A DNA stretch of 41,909 nucleotides, from positions 1-41,909 of the forward strand of contig JAFZSL010000074.1 of NCBI GenBank assembly GCA_017619375.1, written 5' to 3'. The stretch comes from Prevotella sp. Lineage in GTDB: Bacteria > Bacteroidota > Bacteroidia > Bacteroidales > Bacteroidaceae. The notes beneath the pieces were generated by a model. That model made no database searches and had not been told where the DNA came from. It was given only the letters and a program-made list of their open reading frames with translations. This document shows, piece by piece, positions 8,301 through 16,273 of the stretch (position 1 is its first letter; each line of letters begins with the position of its first letter). The position numbers and the translations under genes were made by a program.

Positions 8301-9559
8301 GTTGCCAGCGTGGTGATTGCGCCGTCTCCGTTGAGCCATGCGATGTCGAGCAGTCCGTTGTCAGTCCCGAATCGAGTGGTCTTGAAAGCCACTTCGGTGG
8401 GAGTGAACTTGAACCCGTGTTTGGGTTGGATGATCCACTGGATGATGTTGGTTTCATCCGGATTGTTGTTCTGGTCGGTAGGTTCGATGGCAGTCTCGGT
8501 GAATCCCGGGTCGCTCTTCGTTCCCTTGTAGATGAGTCCGCTTCCCAACACTACCTTGCTGCTAAGGAAATAGTCGGCGGCATCGCCGAAGTCGGCGGTT
8601 TGGTCACTGGTACCCAGGTTGAACGGGAAAGTGGCCGTTGCCGGTTCGTCCTCCAGCGACACTGGCGGCTGTACGGCTTTCTGCACGACGCTGAGGGCGT
8701 AGAAGTAGTTGTTGTCGTTGGTGGAGGTGACCGCCACGAAACCTTGTGCGGCATCGCTATGCAGCGCGGTGTAGGTGGTGACGGGGTTGGTCTCGGTGTT
8801 GGTGATTTCGGTGTCGTTGTCACCGATGGTGTAGTAGGAGTAGTTGGGGTAGCCTTTCACGGTGACGATGTCGCCAGCGTTCTTCACCGGCACTTTAAGC
8901 ACCGTTCCCTTGCGCATCTGGATGTTGTTGCCATTGTTGCGGAAAGATGCTCCATTCGACTCCACGGTGAGGAGTATGCCGTTGTCCTCGATGGCCTTCA
9001 CCGTTCCACTGCCTTGCGAGAGAGCCATGGTGGCCTCCATCACGTTGGCGTTGCCGAAGTCCCATGTGCCGGTGACATCGGGTTCTGGGAGTGCTTTGTT
9101 GAGCACGACGCTCACGCCGTAGATGTATCCCCCGTCGGAGATGACCTCTACGTAGCCTTGCTTCAACTCGGCATTGGTGGCGGTGTGCGAGGTGGTGTTC
9201 TCGCAGACTTCCGTTTCGTTGCCATAGTGGTATTTGCTATAGCCCGGATACCCTTCCACGGTGACCACGTCCTTGGTGGAGGAGACGGGGATGCGGAGGA
9301 CGGTTCCCGTGTTGAACTGAGCATTGTCCCTGCCGATGCAGTAGAGTTTGCCATTGGTGGCGTCAACGTGCATGAAGATGCCCGGTACGTCCGACTCAAT
9401 GTCGGCCTCCACTCCTTGGAAGTTGGTGGCTTCGCAGATGCCTGCAGGGATGTCATTCTTGAAATCCCATTTGGCGGTGGTGCCGGCTTTCACTGCCGCT
9501 GCCGTCAACAGCATCACGCCCAACAATCCCATTTTCAAGAAAAGTTTTTTCATAAGCAT
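5363..9559 (-). CDS. Secreted modular pectin methylesterase (CE8) with T9SS-like tail
   Basis: A 1398-aa exported protein with signal peptide MLMKKLFLKMGLLGVMLLTA. Residues 25-300 hold two diverged repeats starting TAKWDF and TGTWDF, each with EGYPGYS or KGYPNYS, probably beta-sandwich binding modules; a third related segment lies at about 660-775. Residues ~785-1100 form the CE8 beta-helix, which de-esterifies homogalacturonan: QDTYYSQG and GTVDFICG supply the catalytic aspartates, and FGRTW the active-site arginine. An FN3-like stretch follows (~1108-1180), then the LPF module (LNTIVLPF, ~1210), then a T9SS-like tail (VYNLNGQQV to KKVVVK). CE8 enzymes are usually 300-400 aa, so most of this protein is accessory. 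The start could also be the ATG at 9553. It is the last large gene of the pectin block; surface display or secretion by T9SS is inferred from the tail. Confidence 0.92.
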   Translation of the reverse strand: MLMKKLFLKMGLLGVMLLTAAAVKAGTTAKWDFKNDIPAGICEATNFQGVEADIESDVPGIFMHVDATNGKLYCIGRDNAQFNTGTVLRIPVSSTKDVVTVEGYPGYSKYHYGNETEVCENTTSHTATNAELKQGYVEVISDGGYIYGVSVVLNKALPEPDVTGTWDFGNANVMEATMALSQGSGTVKAIEDNGILLTVESNGASFRNNGNNIQMRKGTVLKVPVKNAGDIVTVKGYPNYSYYTIGDNDTEITNTETNPVTTYTALHSDAAQGFVAVTSTNDNNYFYALSVVQKAVQPPVSLEDEPATATFPFNLGTSDQTADFGDAADYFLSSKVVLGSGLIYKGTKSDPGFTETAIEPTDQNNNPDETNIIQWIIQPKHGFKFTPTEVAFKTTRFGTDNGLLDIAWLNGDGAITTLATEVKPIRNNTDPKYDQLTYAITDVQGAEGPCGLQVNLYHLQSGKQIGFADIVIKGLLNGVEVEVPILEGFTANGVNYLAEKVFEANGDQYVATIELSKAEEMVSESNPVSNVKALSGEVGDITYAGDDTKCAVTIPVTLGDITINYVANFVQKPDFTLTYLDTDKSVMGKQAVEKDAPIGEFAIDFNTAKAAEGYKVRGWFEKSAGGRKYTTADIVTGDITLYAVATEIEGPSPYKKYNFNLADVNFDPADHEAFESVGSGYWHDAQHGWAFKNGDIINLLVGEKAVISVGNCLYSAGNAELVFKDAEGNEVGRIPGKGETDGEIAAFAYEGAVGKLSMEIVSGGAVYIHSVRIVNTSETNYESQGNWYFVKAGNASSFIDVLDAVNGINGSRDAERSYIFLPDGTYDLGETVLTAISGHNISIIGQSTEGTIIKNAPDRSIEGIGTTATLISSGQNLYMQDLTLQNALDYYGAQSAGQAGGRAVCFQDKADRAIFKNVAMLSYQDTYYSQGTKQSYWENCDIHGTVDFICGGGDVRFTNTTLSLEPRNLNGSGGRTICAPTTTGNFGYVFDNCKVVDLANGKGDWNFGRTWQNEPIAVYLNTTLDNNAANTLVGSRWTQRGMNNRDPKLFGEYGTKNEAGENITPASNIINSFGGSFETILSEEQAAEFTYDKMFKENANAWDPASLTIQKEAPKATYANGELTWEAVDGAIAYAIFKNGAFVALVENATSLTIAAEEGDILTIRSANAMGGFGEEATAEAGANEAAISDSDQGTLAPGEYPVIKCDRVLLAGLNTIVLPFATTKEEIGAAKVLKYEGTEERDGVLYLKFSALTALEANTPYVVFVDEDTAIGQFEEKTVEEAGNLTVDDDEYAFVGTYTAYAKGESPIANGDLIAGKDEFVKANGGNAIKAYRAYMKKVGASEARIAFIFDDEIVNGIEAIQLMDRLSQPVYNLNGQQVNRAEKGVYIIDGKKVVVK

Positions 9560-9635
9560 TGTTTTTTAGTGATTTGTTTTATAGAGTTAAGAATAGAAGC
9601 AAGTAGGAGCGAAGAGGAGATTTCAGGAAATCATG

Positions 9636-9660
9636 GGAGGCCATGGAATCCATGGCCTCC
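9636..9660 (-). terminator. Perfect hairpin after the C10 peptidase gene
   Basis: GGAGGCCATGG (9636-9646) and CCATGGCCTCC (9650-9660) form an 11-bp perfect stem with a 3-nt loop, 14 bp after the stop codon at 9674. No strong T-run follows on the minus strand. Termination is likely but not certain. Confidence 0.55.
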
Positions 9661-9673
9661 TGGGATATCCTTG

Positions 9674-12649
9674 TCATCTTGTGAGCAGCGCCTTCCCCTT
9701 CTTGATCACCAGTCCCTTGTATCCTGGTGTCACTCGTTGTCCAGCCAGGTTGTAGGCGGGCGTTTCGTCGTCGCTGCCTGTGGCGTAGGTGGGAGCAACG
9801 CGGGTCACATTGCCTATGCCCACGGTTTGCAGTTCCTTGGTGACGAGGAGGATGTCGCCGACATTGACCTCGCCTTCATCACTCTCGGTGTCGATATGAA
9901 GCATGGCAGTGCCGCCATTGGTGAAGGTCCTACCATCAAGGCTGTAGACGACAATGTTGTAGTTGCCTTCCTCGGTAGTTTCATAGGTCATCTGATACCT
10001 TCCCGCATAGGCTTCGTCGAGACGGATGTCGGTGACCCGGCTTCCCTCTCCAGGTTGCACGCACAACTGCATCGCGTTGAAGCGAGACGGGTCGTCGATG
10101 TGCAGCGTGTGCCGCCCAAGGTGGTCGTTCTCCATCATGGCACCACCCGTCGTGATGGTGGAAGGAGCATAGGCTTCGTCGGAGGGTCTTCTGATGACGA
10201 TTTGCACGATTCTCATGACATCCACGATGTCGATGCGGTTGTTCTCGTCGATGTCGGCCTCATCCTTGAAGAATGGTGTCACCTCCTTGCCCAAAGCTTG
10301 ATAAACGGTGGTCATCACGTCGCTCACATCGATGAGTCTGTCATGGTTGACATCCCCCAGGAGGAAGTGCTTGAAGGTCAACTTCGAGGTGAAGGGTGCT
10401 GGATAAACGCCATAGATGTCCTCGTTGTCATCCATGGTGCTGATGCTGATGTTTTCGAATTTGACTTCATATTCTCCTTCGGCCAGGCTGTCTTCGGCCT
10501 CAAGTGGAATGGTGAGAATGACGCCGTTGCTCTCAGCGACCTCCTCCAATGTCATCGACATCAGCAAGACGATGTATGAGTTATCCTCTTGCCTGGTGCA
10601 GTGTATCGTATGTCCTTCCGTCCTTTCCGTTGATTCCAAAAGCGGTATCCCCCTGTCGTTGGTGCTGATGGAGATGCCTTCTGGCAGCGTCAGTTGGAAT
10701 TGCAGTCCGATGGCGACATCCCTGTTGCACAATCCGACATCAAGCGTGGCTCCCAACGGCTTTCTGAACACGATGTCGTCGCAGTAGAGGTAGTTGTCGG
10801 CCTGGGGTTCTTCGAAGATGAGGACAGACCATCCCTCTGCACTGATGTATGCCTCTTTGGCACCGCTGGGTATATGAACAACGGCGGACACCTCGTCGAA
10901 AGCATTAGGTGCCGCCGTTGGCGGGACGGGTTGGTCGATGAAAATGGTGGCAAGGTTGGTGCATCCGGCGAAAGCCTTCTCTCCTATGCTGGCAAGTGTG
11001 ACGGGGAGCAAGACATCTTCCAAACCCGTGCATCCGGCGAAGCAGTAGTCGCCGATGGAGACGAGGTTTTCCGGCAAGTCCACCTCCAAGAGCTCGATAC
11101 AATCTTCGAAGACATGATTCCCCAAAGCAGTCACGCTCTGCGGGATGATGGTTTGGGAACATCCCGCCACAAGAGTCGACGTTGCTTTCTCAATGATGGC
11201 GTTGCAGTCTTCACGAGAGTCGAAGGTGGTGTTTTCATCCACCACGATGATTTGCGAAAGTTCCGGACAAAGGTGGAAGACGTTGACGCCGATGTATTCC
11301 ACGTTTTCTGGGATGGTGATGATGCCCAAGTGGGTGCATCCCTCAAAGGCGGCATCGGACAAACTTCTCAGTCTGGTGAAATAACGTAATTCCTCAAAGG
11401 AAGTGATGTCGCTGTTGTTTTTGAACGCATCGCCCAGGCTTAACACATTGGCAGCCTCGCTGACACTCAGTTCTCCATCTTGGTCGAAATCCCAGTTGCT
11501 GACACAGATTTCTTTCACGATCGGGTCTTCGAAGACCAGGTTGTTGCCCGAGTGTGCATTGGGTGTGATACCCACGATGGCATGCTGCTGTCTGGAATAA
11601 TCCCTTCCAGTCTCTTCATTCTCTTCGCCACCAGGAGTGAGGTTGGAGAGTTTGAAATACCCGTCGCATACTCCTCCCCATCCCCAGTTGATGTGGTAGA
11701 ACTCGTCACCGTCGTAACCATCCAGGACGAAGGCGTGTGAAGAGTTTTCTGTCGAACCGAAGTAGATGACGGGGCGGTTGCACGATAGTTCTTTGTAAAT
11801 CAATTCATCCCACTCCTCCGCATAGTCTTCCTTGTTGATGTTTCTGACAGAAGAGGCGTATCCAAAATAGTTGGTGAAGGCAAGGACGGCGTTTTTAGCG
11901 TATGCTTCCGCCTTGTTGGGGTAGTAGGTGGTGAGTGCTGCTTGTCCGCAATAGCGTATAAGTTGTGCCACAGCCAATTGTGCTTCCTCGTCTTCCCCAC
12001 CCTCGTATTTGTCGAGCATGTTATCCCAATCGAAGTCGAGTTGTGGCAGTTCGTCCAGCGTGAGGGCTGCGCCGGTGTTTTCATAGCCGGGGATGATGTC
12101 ACAGGCTTCCTGTGGCCATTTGTGATGCCTCATGATTTGCGCCATGGCCACGGCCACGCATCCCGCCGGGCAGTAAGCGCCGTCCACCACGGGACATAAC
12201 ATGTTGTATGCGCTGCCGCTCTCGTTCTTTGCGCCTTGCCCCCATGATGAGGACAATATCGGCCTGATGTCCTCATGGCTGACAACCCTTCTCGGCCCGG
12301 CGTTGTTGCCAGGGAGTTGGGAGCCATTGGCGGTCATGGCATTCAGCCATTCTCGCATGTTGGCGGGCATGCTGTTTTCGTTGAGAGAGCCGTTGTCGGC
12401 ATATCCCAGGATGTCACCTTGGGTGTCGTTCCCGGCAATGATGACAAATCCTTTTCCACCCTCAGCGTTGAAAATGTAATATGGGGCTTGAGGCGTGGTT
12501 TCATTTTTCGTGACCACTTGTTTCCCTCTTTTTGCAAAGAATTCGCAAGCAGTCTGCCGTGCCTTTTGTGGTGTCACGGGGCCTGCCAGGCAATTCATAT
12601 ATAAGCTGGCCAGCAATAGTAAAGTCCAAGCTTGTTTCATGATGTTCAT
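9674..12649 (-). CDS. Secreted C10 cysteine peptidase (streptopain/interpain type) with LRR, dockerin and T9SS-like tail
   Basis: A 991-aa exported peptidase. After a signal peptide (to about residue 22) comes an inhibitory propeptide of the Spi type (VIIAGNDTQGDILGYAD). The catalytic Cys lies in CPAGCVAVAMAQIM (about 165) and the catalytic His in SSHAFVLDGYDG (about 303), followed by the family's INWGWGG. Residues ~415-610 are BspA-like LRR_5 repeats (AFEGCTHL, VFEDCIEL, CFAGCTGL, AFAGCTNL). Two dockerin-like calcium loops follow at ~775-850 (GDVNHDRLIDVSDV, ADIDENNRIDIVDV), and the C-terminus is a T9SS-like tail (YNLAGQRVTPGYKGL). It is the only protein here with both a dockerin doublet and a tail. 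Related enzymes (SpeB, interpain A) degrade host proteins; here the target is unknown. The start could be the ATG at 12640. Confidence 0.92.
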   Translation of the reverse strand: MNIMKQAWTLLLLASLYMNCLAGPVTPQKARQTACEFFAKRGKQVVTKNETTPQAPYYIFNAEGGKGFVIIAGNDTQGDILGYADNGSLNENSMPANMREWLNAMTANGSQLPGNNAGPRRVVSHEDIRPILSSSWGQGAKNESGSAYNMLCPVVDGAYCPAGCVAVAMAQIMRHHKWPQEACDIIPGYENTGAALTLDELPQLDFDWDNMLDKYEGGEDEEAQLAVAQLIRYCGQAALTTYYPNKAEAYAKNAVLAFTNYFGYASSVRNINKEDYAEEWDELIYKELSCNRPVIYFGSTENSSHAFVLDGYDGDEFYHINWGWGGVCDGYFKLSNLTPGGEENEETGRDYSRQQHAIVGITPNAHSGNNLVFEDPIVKEICVSNWDFDQDGELSVSEAANVLSLGDAFKNNSDITSFEELRYFTRLRSLSDAAFEGCTHLGIITIPENVEYIGVNVFHLCPELSQIIVVDENTTFDSREDCNAIIEKATSTLVAGCSQTIIPQSVTALGNHVFEDCIELLEVDLPENLVSIGDYCFAGCTGLEDVLLPVTLASIGEKAFAGCTNLATIFIDQPVPPTAAPNAFDEVSAVVHIPSGAKEAYISAEGWSVLIFEEPQADNYLYCDDIVFRKPLGATLDVGLCNRDVAIGLQFQLTLPEGISISTNDRGIPLLESTERTEGHTIHCTRQEDNSYIVLLMSMTLEEVAESNGVILTIPLEAEDSLAEGEYEVKFENISISTMDDNEDIYGVYPAPFTSKLTFKHFLLGDVNHDRLIDVSDVMTTVYQALGKEVTPFFKDEADIDENNRIDIVDVMRIVQIVIRRPSDEAYAPSTITTGGAMMENDHLGRHTLHIDDPSRFNAMQLCVQPGEGSRVTDIRLDEAYAGRYQMTYETTEEGNYNIVVYSLDGRTFTNGGTAMLHIDTESDEGEVNVGDILLVTKELQTVGIGNVTRVAPTYATGSDDETPAYNLAGQRVTPGYKGLVIKKGKALLTR

Positions 12650-12673
12650 TTAAGTAAGTAAGTTAATAGTCTG

Positions 12674-12681
12674 CAAATATA
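12674..12681 (-). promoter_or_regulatory. -7 element (TATATTTG) of the C10 peptidase gene
   Basis: TATATTTG on the minus strand, 25 bp before the ATG at 12649, matches TAnnTTTG. The region upstream is AT-rich (long A/T runs), but no TTTG is found at 19-21 nt. Confidence 0.55.
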
Positions 12682-12796
12682 ATTTTTTTTCTCGAATTTC
12701 CCACTTTTTTCCGGTTTTTTTTTGTTGCATGGCCAACATTCTTGACCTATGACATAAAAGCTTGTCCTATTTGGTGTTATAATTGTTCTAAAAAGG

Positions 12797-12836
12797 AAAA
12801 TCGGAGCGACAGGCAAATACCTGTCACTCCGATTTT
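12797..12836. terminator. Bidirectional-looking terminator after the repeat protein gene
   Basis: Stem AAAATCGGAG (12797-12806) with CTCCGATTTT (12827-12836), and an inner stem GACAGG (12808-12813) with CCTGTC (12820-12825). T/A runs flank both sides, so it can terminate in either orientation. The only gene reading into it is the minus-strand gene ending at 12934. Confidence 0.8.
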
Positions 12837-12933
12837 TTGTAGTTTTATAGGAGAGCCTAAGACGCTATAGGCTATAGATGCTATAGGTTGTTATAGGATG
12901 TCATAGGAGCACTCCATGGAAAACCAGATTGTT

Positions 12934-15900
12934 CTATTTGCGGAGCAGTTTGCGTCCGTTCTGGATGACAACTCCCTTGTAGGAGGCGTCCACGCGCTGG
13001 CCGGCCAGGTTGTAGGCAGGTGCGTCTGTCATATCGTCGCTGACCAGTTGGTCTATGCCCTGATTGACATCGATGGTGATGGGATAGAGCTGATAGGCTT
13101 CCTTGAAGATGACGAGGATGCCGGTGGCTTTGACTTGGTTGGCGGCGACAAGGTCGATCTTGAACTTGTTGAACAAGGCGAGTGTCGACTGTCCGTCGGA
13201 AAGCGAGAAGTTTCCGTCAGCCTCCACGACGTTCACGTTGTCGAAGGTTACCAATTCGCAGACATACTTCATATCCTGAGCCTGTGCCAGTGTGAGGGCG
13301 ATGGGCTGTGCGGGCGAACCAGCGCTGAAGGTGATATTGTCGGCGTTGGTCTTGTCGGTCTTGGCAATCTCGGGCAGGTTGTTGTAGGGGCTGAACTTGC
13401 CGATGATGCTGCCGTTGAGCACCTGGTCGTTTTCGAAGGTGATGCCGAGGTTGTAGAACTCGATGGCACCCGATGCGTCGCGTACATAGACGTCGCGGTC
13501 CTTGGCGTAGAGCACTTGTGCGTTGTCAAGTTTCAACTGGGCTTCCGTTCCACTATCCAAAGCCTTGAAGGCTGCGATGTTGTCACATACCGGGACACCT
13601 GGGTCGGGAGGTGTATCGCCACCGCCGATGGAGATGGGATAGAGTTGGTAGGCTTCCTTGAAGATGACGAGGATGCCAGTGACTTTGGTACCTGTGGCGG
13701 CAGCGAGTTCAATCTTGAACTTGTTGAACAGGGCCAATGTCGACTGTCCGTCGGAGAGCGAGAAGGCACCGTCGGCCTCCACGACGTCCACATTGTCGAA
13801 GGAGACGAGTTCGCAGACATACTTCATATCCTGTGCCTGAGCCAGGGTGAGGGCGATGGGTTGTGCGGCCGAACCTGAACTGAAGGTGATATTGTCGGCG
13901 TTGGTCTTGTCGGTCTTGGCCATCTCGGGCAGGTTGTTGTAGGGGCTGTACTTGCCGATGATGCTGCCGTTGAGTTTCTGGTTGGTCTCAAAGTTGATGC
14001 CGAGGTTGTAGAATTCGATGGCACCCGATGCGTCGCGTACATAGACGTCGCGGTCCAATGCGTAAAGCACTTGTGCATTGTCAAGTTTCAACTGAGCCTC
14101 AGTACCGCTGGAAAGAGCCTTGAAGGCGGCGATGTTGTCACATACGGGTACTCCTGGGTCGGGCGGTGTGCTGCCTCCTGCGAGTGGCTGTGTGAGATAC
14201 ACCTCAAAGGCACCCTTGTAGGGTACGAGAATGCCTTCCATGTTGTAGGTGTCGTTCTCGTTCCAGTCGCCCAGTCCCACCTTGAAGCGGTCGTAGACCA
14301 TGATGGAGTCGTTGCCCACATAGGCGTAGTAGTTGGTGTAGGTGCCCTCTTGCTTGGCCACCACCTTGACTCCCTCGATGCGGATGAGGTTGCAGTAATA
14401 CTGCTCATCCTTGGCCTGTGGCACGGTGAGGACGATAGGTGTGGCTGTTCCAGCAGTGGCGGTGATGGCGTTGGAGTTGGTGTTGTCGCTCTTGACCAAC
14501 TCGGGGATGTTGTTGTAGGTGGCACGCTTGCCTACGACCGAACCATTGAGAATCTGTCCTGTCGTAAGTTTCAAGCCGGTGTTGTAGAAGTCGATGGCTC
14601 CGCTGGCGTCGCGCACGTAGATGTCGGCACTACCGGCATAGAGCACTTGTGCGTCGGAAAGGGTCAGGTTGGCCTCGACGCCATCCTCAAGGGCCTTGAA
14701 TGCGGCGATGTTGGCCACAGTCTGTATGTTGAGGTCTTCCTTGACGAAGGTCTTCTCCACCACGGCGCTCATGTTGCCTTCCAGGTCTTCCTCCACTGCT
14801 TTCACCGTCGTGGTTTCGGTGATGGTGAATGGTCCGCTATAGACGGTGGGGTTGGTCCTTGGGTCGGAACCGTCGGTGGTGTAATAGATGGCGAAGTCGG
14901 GGTTCGACGGGGTGATGGTCACTTGCGTAGACCCTATGAACGGCGTCGTGCCGTTGATTTTCAGCGTGGCGGGAGTCGATGAGCCGTTGATGACGGCAGC
15001 CACCTTCTGTACGCGCCAGTGTCCGGAGCCCGTGGGTCTGGTGAAAGTGACCGAAGGAGCCTGGCCGGTCCACACCCCTGTGCCTGGGTCGAAGGAGCCG
15101 TTGTCCACCACGTCGGCACTCTCTGGGCGATAGCCACCATCAGCGAAAGTGACGGTGACCTTGGTGAGGTTGCCTTCTTTGGCGGCCACGGTCATGGTGC
15201 CACCACCATAGACGCGGATGCCTTGTCCTGTGTTGTAGTATTTTCCGTCGTTGGCGCCACCGGCGAAGGTGACGGTGAAGGAACCGCCGTCAAACGGGTC
15301 GGTGTATTGGACGCCGTTCTCCAGACCAAGTTCGCCAAAGACGATGGCATCTCCATCATCGTCGGGTGTCTCCCCCGGATTCACGGTGAGGGCGTAGGAG
15401 GCAGTGCCGCGCTTGTAGTTGTCGGTCTCTGCCGCTGTTGCGGTGACGGTGGCCTTGCCGATACCGGTGACGGTGAGTTTGCCACTGTTGGCGTTGATGG
15501 TGGCCACGTTGTCGTTGTCGATGGAGTAGGTGATGGCGCCGTCGCCGTCATAGGACAGTGTGGGCTCAGTGAAACTCTCTCCCTTGGTGATGGTGAGCGA
15601 TGCGGGGTTGAACGACATGGTCGGCGTGGTCTTCTCCACGCTGGTGCCGCCTTGCACGGTGGCTTCTACCGCCTGCACCCTCCAGTGTCCGCTGCCTGAG
15701 GGACGTGTGAACGAGACGGAAGCCGACGTTCCGGTCCAAATGCCGCTTTCCACGTCGTAACTGCCAGTGTCGGCCACGTCGGCACTCTCGGGTTTGTAGC
15801 CTTCGGCAAAGGTGATGACGATTTTGGTGAGGTTGCCGCTCTTGGCGGCCACGGTCATGGTGCCTCCACCATAGACGCGGATGCCCTGTCCGGTGTTGTA

Positions 15901-16080
15901 GTATTTTCCGTCATTGGCTCCACCAGAGAAGGTGACGGTGAAATCGCCTCCATCGAACGGGTCGCTGTACTGGACGCCGTTTTCGAGGCCTAAGTCTGCG
16001 AAGGTGATGGTTCCACCCCACGCAGTGCCAAACACAACCGCAAGGAGTGCCAGCATGAAAAAGCGTAGATGTTTTGTCAT
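12934..16080 (-). CDS. Secreted multi-repeat protein (Ig-like, chitobiase-C-like, three OB-like repeats, T9SS-like tail)
   Basis: A 1048-aa exported protein with no recognised catalytic domain. The start is set at ATG 16080 because the signal peptide (MTKHLRFFMLALLAVVFG) begins there; the frame extends to 16110. After the signal, residues ~23-145 and ~243-365 are two near-copies of one module (NGVQYSDPFDGG, GKYYNTGQGIRVYGGGTM, SGHWRVQ). Between them is a BIG2-type Ig domain (145-238). Residues 368-447 look like a chitobiase C-terminal repeat (YYTTDGSDPRTNPTVYSGP). Three tandem modules beginning NIAAFKAL follow at ~452-632, 642-818 and 827-1003; the last two are almost identical and resemble OB-fold-like domains of Bacteroidota surface proteins (tentative). 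The C-terminus is a T9SS-like tail. Its position in the pectin block suggests polysaccharide binding or adhesion; this is inference. Confidence 0.82.
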   Translation of the reverse strand: MTKHLRFFMLALLAVVFGTAWGGTITFADLGLENGVQYSDPFDGGDFTVTFSGGANDGKYYNTGQGIRVYGGGTMTVAAKSGNLTKIVITFAEGYKPESADVADTGSYDVESGIWTGTSASVSFTRPSGSGHWRVQAVEATVQGGTSVEKTTPTMSFNPASLTITKGESFTEPTLSYDGDGAITYSIDNDNVATINANSGKLTVTGIGKATVTATAAETDNYKRGTASYALTVNPGETPDDDGDAIVFGELGLENGVQYTDPFDGGSFTVTFAGGANDGKYYNTGQGIRVYGGGTMTVAAKEGNLTKVTVTFADGGYRPESADVVDNGSFDPGTGVWTGQAPSVTFTRPTGSGHWRVQKVAAVINGSSTPATLKINGTTPFIGSTQVTITPSNPDFAIYYTTDGSDPRTNPTVYSGPFTITETTTVKAVEEDLEGNMSAVVEKTFVKEDLNIQTVANIAAFKALEDGVEANLTLSDAQVLYAGSADIYVRDASGAIDFYNTGLKLTTGQILNGSVVGKRATYNNIPELVKSDNTNSNAITATAGTATPIVLTVPQAKDEQYYCNLIRIEGVKVVAKQEGTYTNYYAYVGNDSIMVYDRFKVGLGDWNENDTYNMEGILVPYKGAFEVYLTQPLAGGSTPPDPGVPVCDNIAAFKALSSGTEAQLKLDNAQVLYALDRDVYVRDASGAIEFYNLGINFETNQKLNGSIIGKYSPYNNLPEMAKTDKTNADNITFSSGSAAQPIALTLAQAQDMKYVCELVSFDNVDVVEADGAFSLSDGQSTLALFNKFKIELAAATGTKVTGILVIFKEAYQLYPISIGGGDTPPDPGVPVCDNIAAFKALDSGTEAQLKLDNAQVLYAKDRDVYVRDASGAIEFYNLGITFENDQVLNGSIIGKFSPYNNLPEIAKTDKTNADNITFSAGSPAQPIALTLAQAQDMKYVCELVTFDNVNVVEADGNFSLSDGQSTLALFNKFKIDLVAANQVKATGILVIFKEAYQLYPITIDVNQGIDQLVSDDMTDAPAYNLAGQRVDASYKGVVIQNGRKLLRK
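13043..14167 (-). repeat. Tandem duplication of ~555 bp inside the repeat protein gene
   Basis: Two adjacent units are offset by exactly 555 bp (185 codons), for example the matching GCCTTGAAGG at 13562 and 14117. They are nearly identical over most of their length and encode the second and third OB-like modules. A third, more diverged module lies at about 14185-14725. The boundaries given are approximate. Confidence 0.8.
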
Positions 16081-16117
16081 AATGTTTTGATTTTGGTGAT
16101 GTATTCTCAATAGATTG

Positions 16118-16125
16118 CAAACTTA
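16118..16125 (-). promoter_or_regulatory. Candidate -7 element (TAAGTTTG) of the repeat protein gene
   Basis: TAAGTTTG on the minus strand fits TAnnTTTG and lies 38 bp before the chosen ATG at 16080. If used, transcription would start near 16111, so the longer frame start at 16110 would leave essentially no leader; this supports the 16080 start. Confidence 0.5.
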
Positions 16126-16178
16126 TAAAAAAATCTCCATACTTGTTTCTTTTTTCTCGATTATTTTCAAAAACGGGC

Positions 16179-16221
16179 AAAAAAGCAGCCCAGCCACCGC
16201 CTTGGGGGAGACGGTGGCTGG
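16179..16221 (-). terminator. Rho-independent terminator after the pectate lyase gene
   Basis: CCAGCCACCG (16190-16199) pairs with CGGTGGCTGG (16212-16221), and on the minus strand the hairpin is followed by GGCTGC and six T. It lies 53 bp after the stop codon of the lyase. Confidence 0.85.
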
Positions 16222-16273
16222 AAGAGGGAGTTAACTTCAAGCGGAGTTAACGAAGTTTGCCAAATCCGAGTGC

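Noticed and set aside
7253-10579. A 1108-aa open frame on the plus strand across the pectinesterase and C10 peptidase genes
   Set aside because: It is antisense to two clear genes and crosses the intergenic hairpin. It has no signal, domain or promoter, and its Val/Gly/Asp/His-rich composition is what the codon bias of the opposite strand produces.
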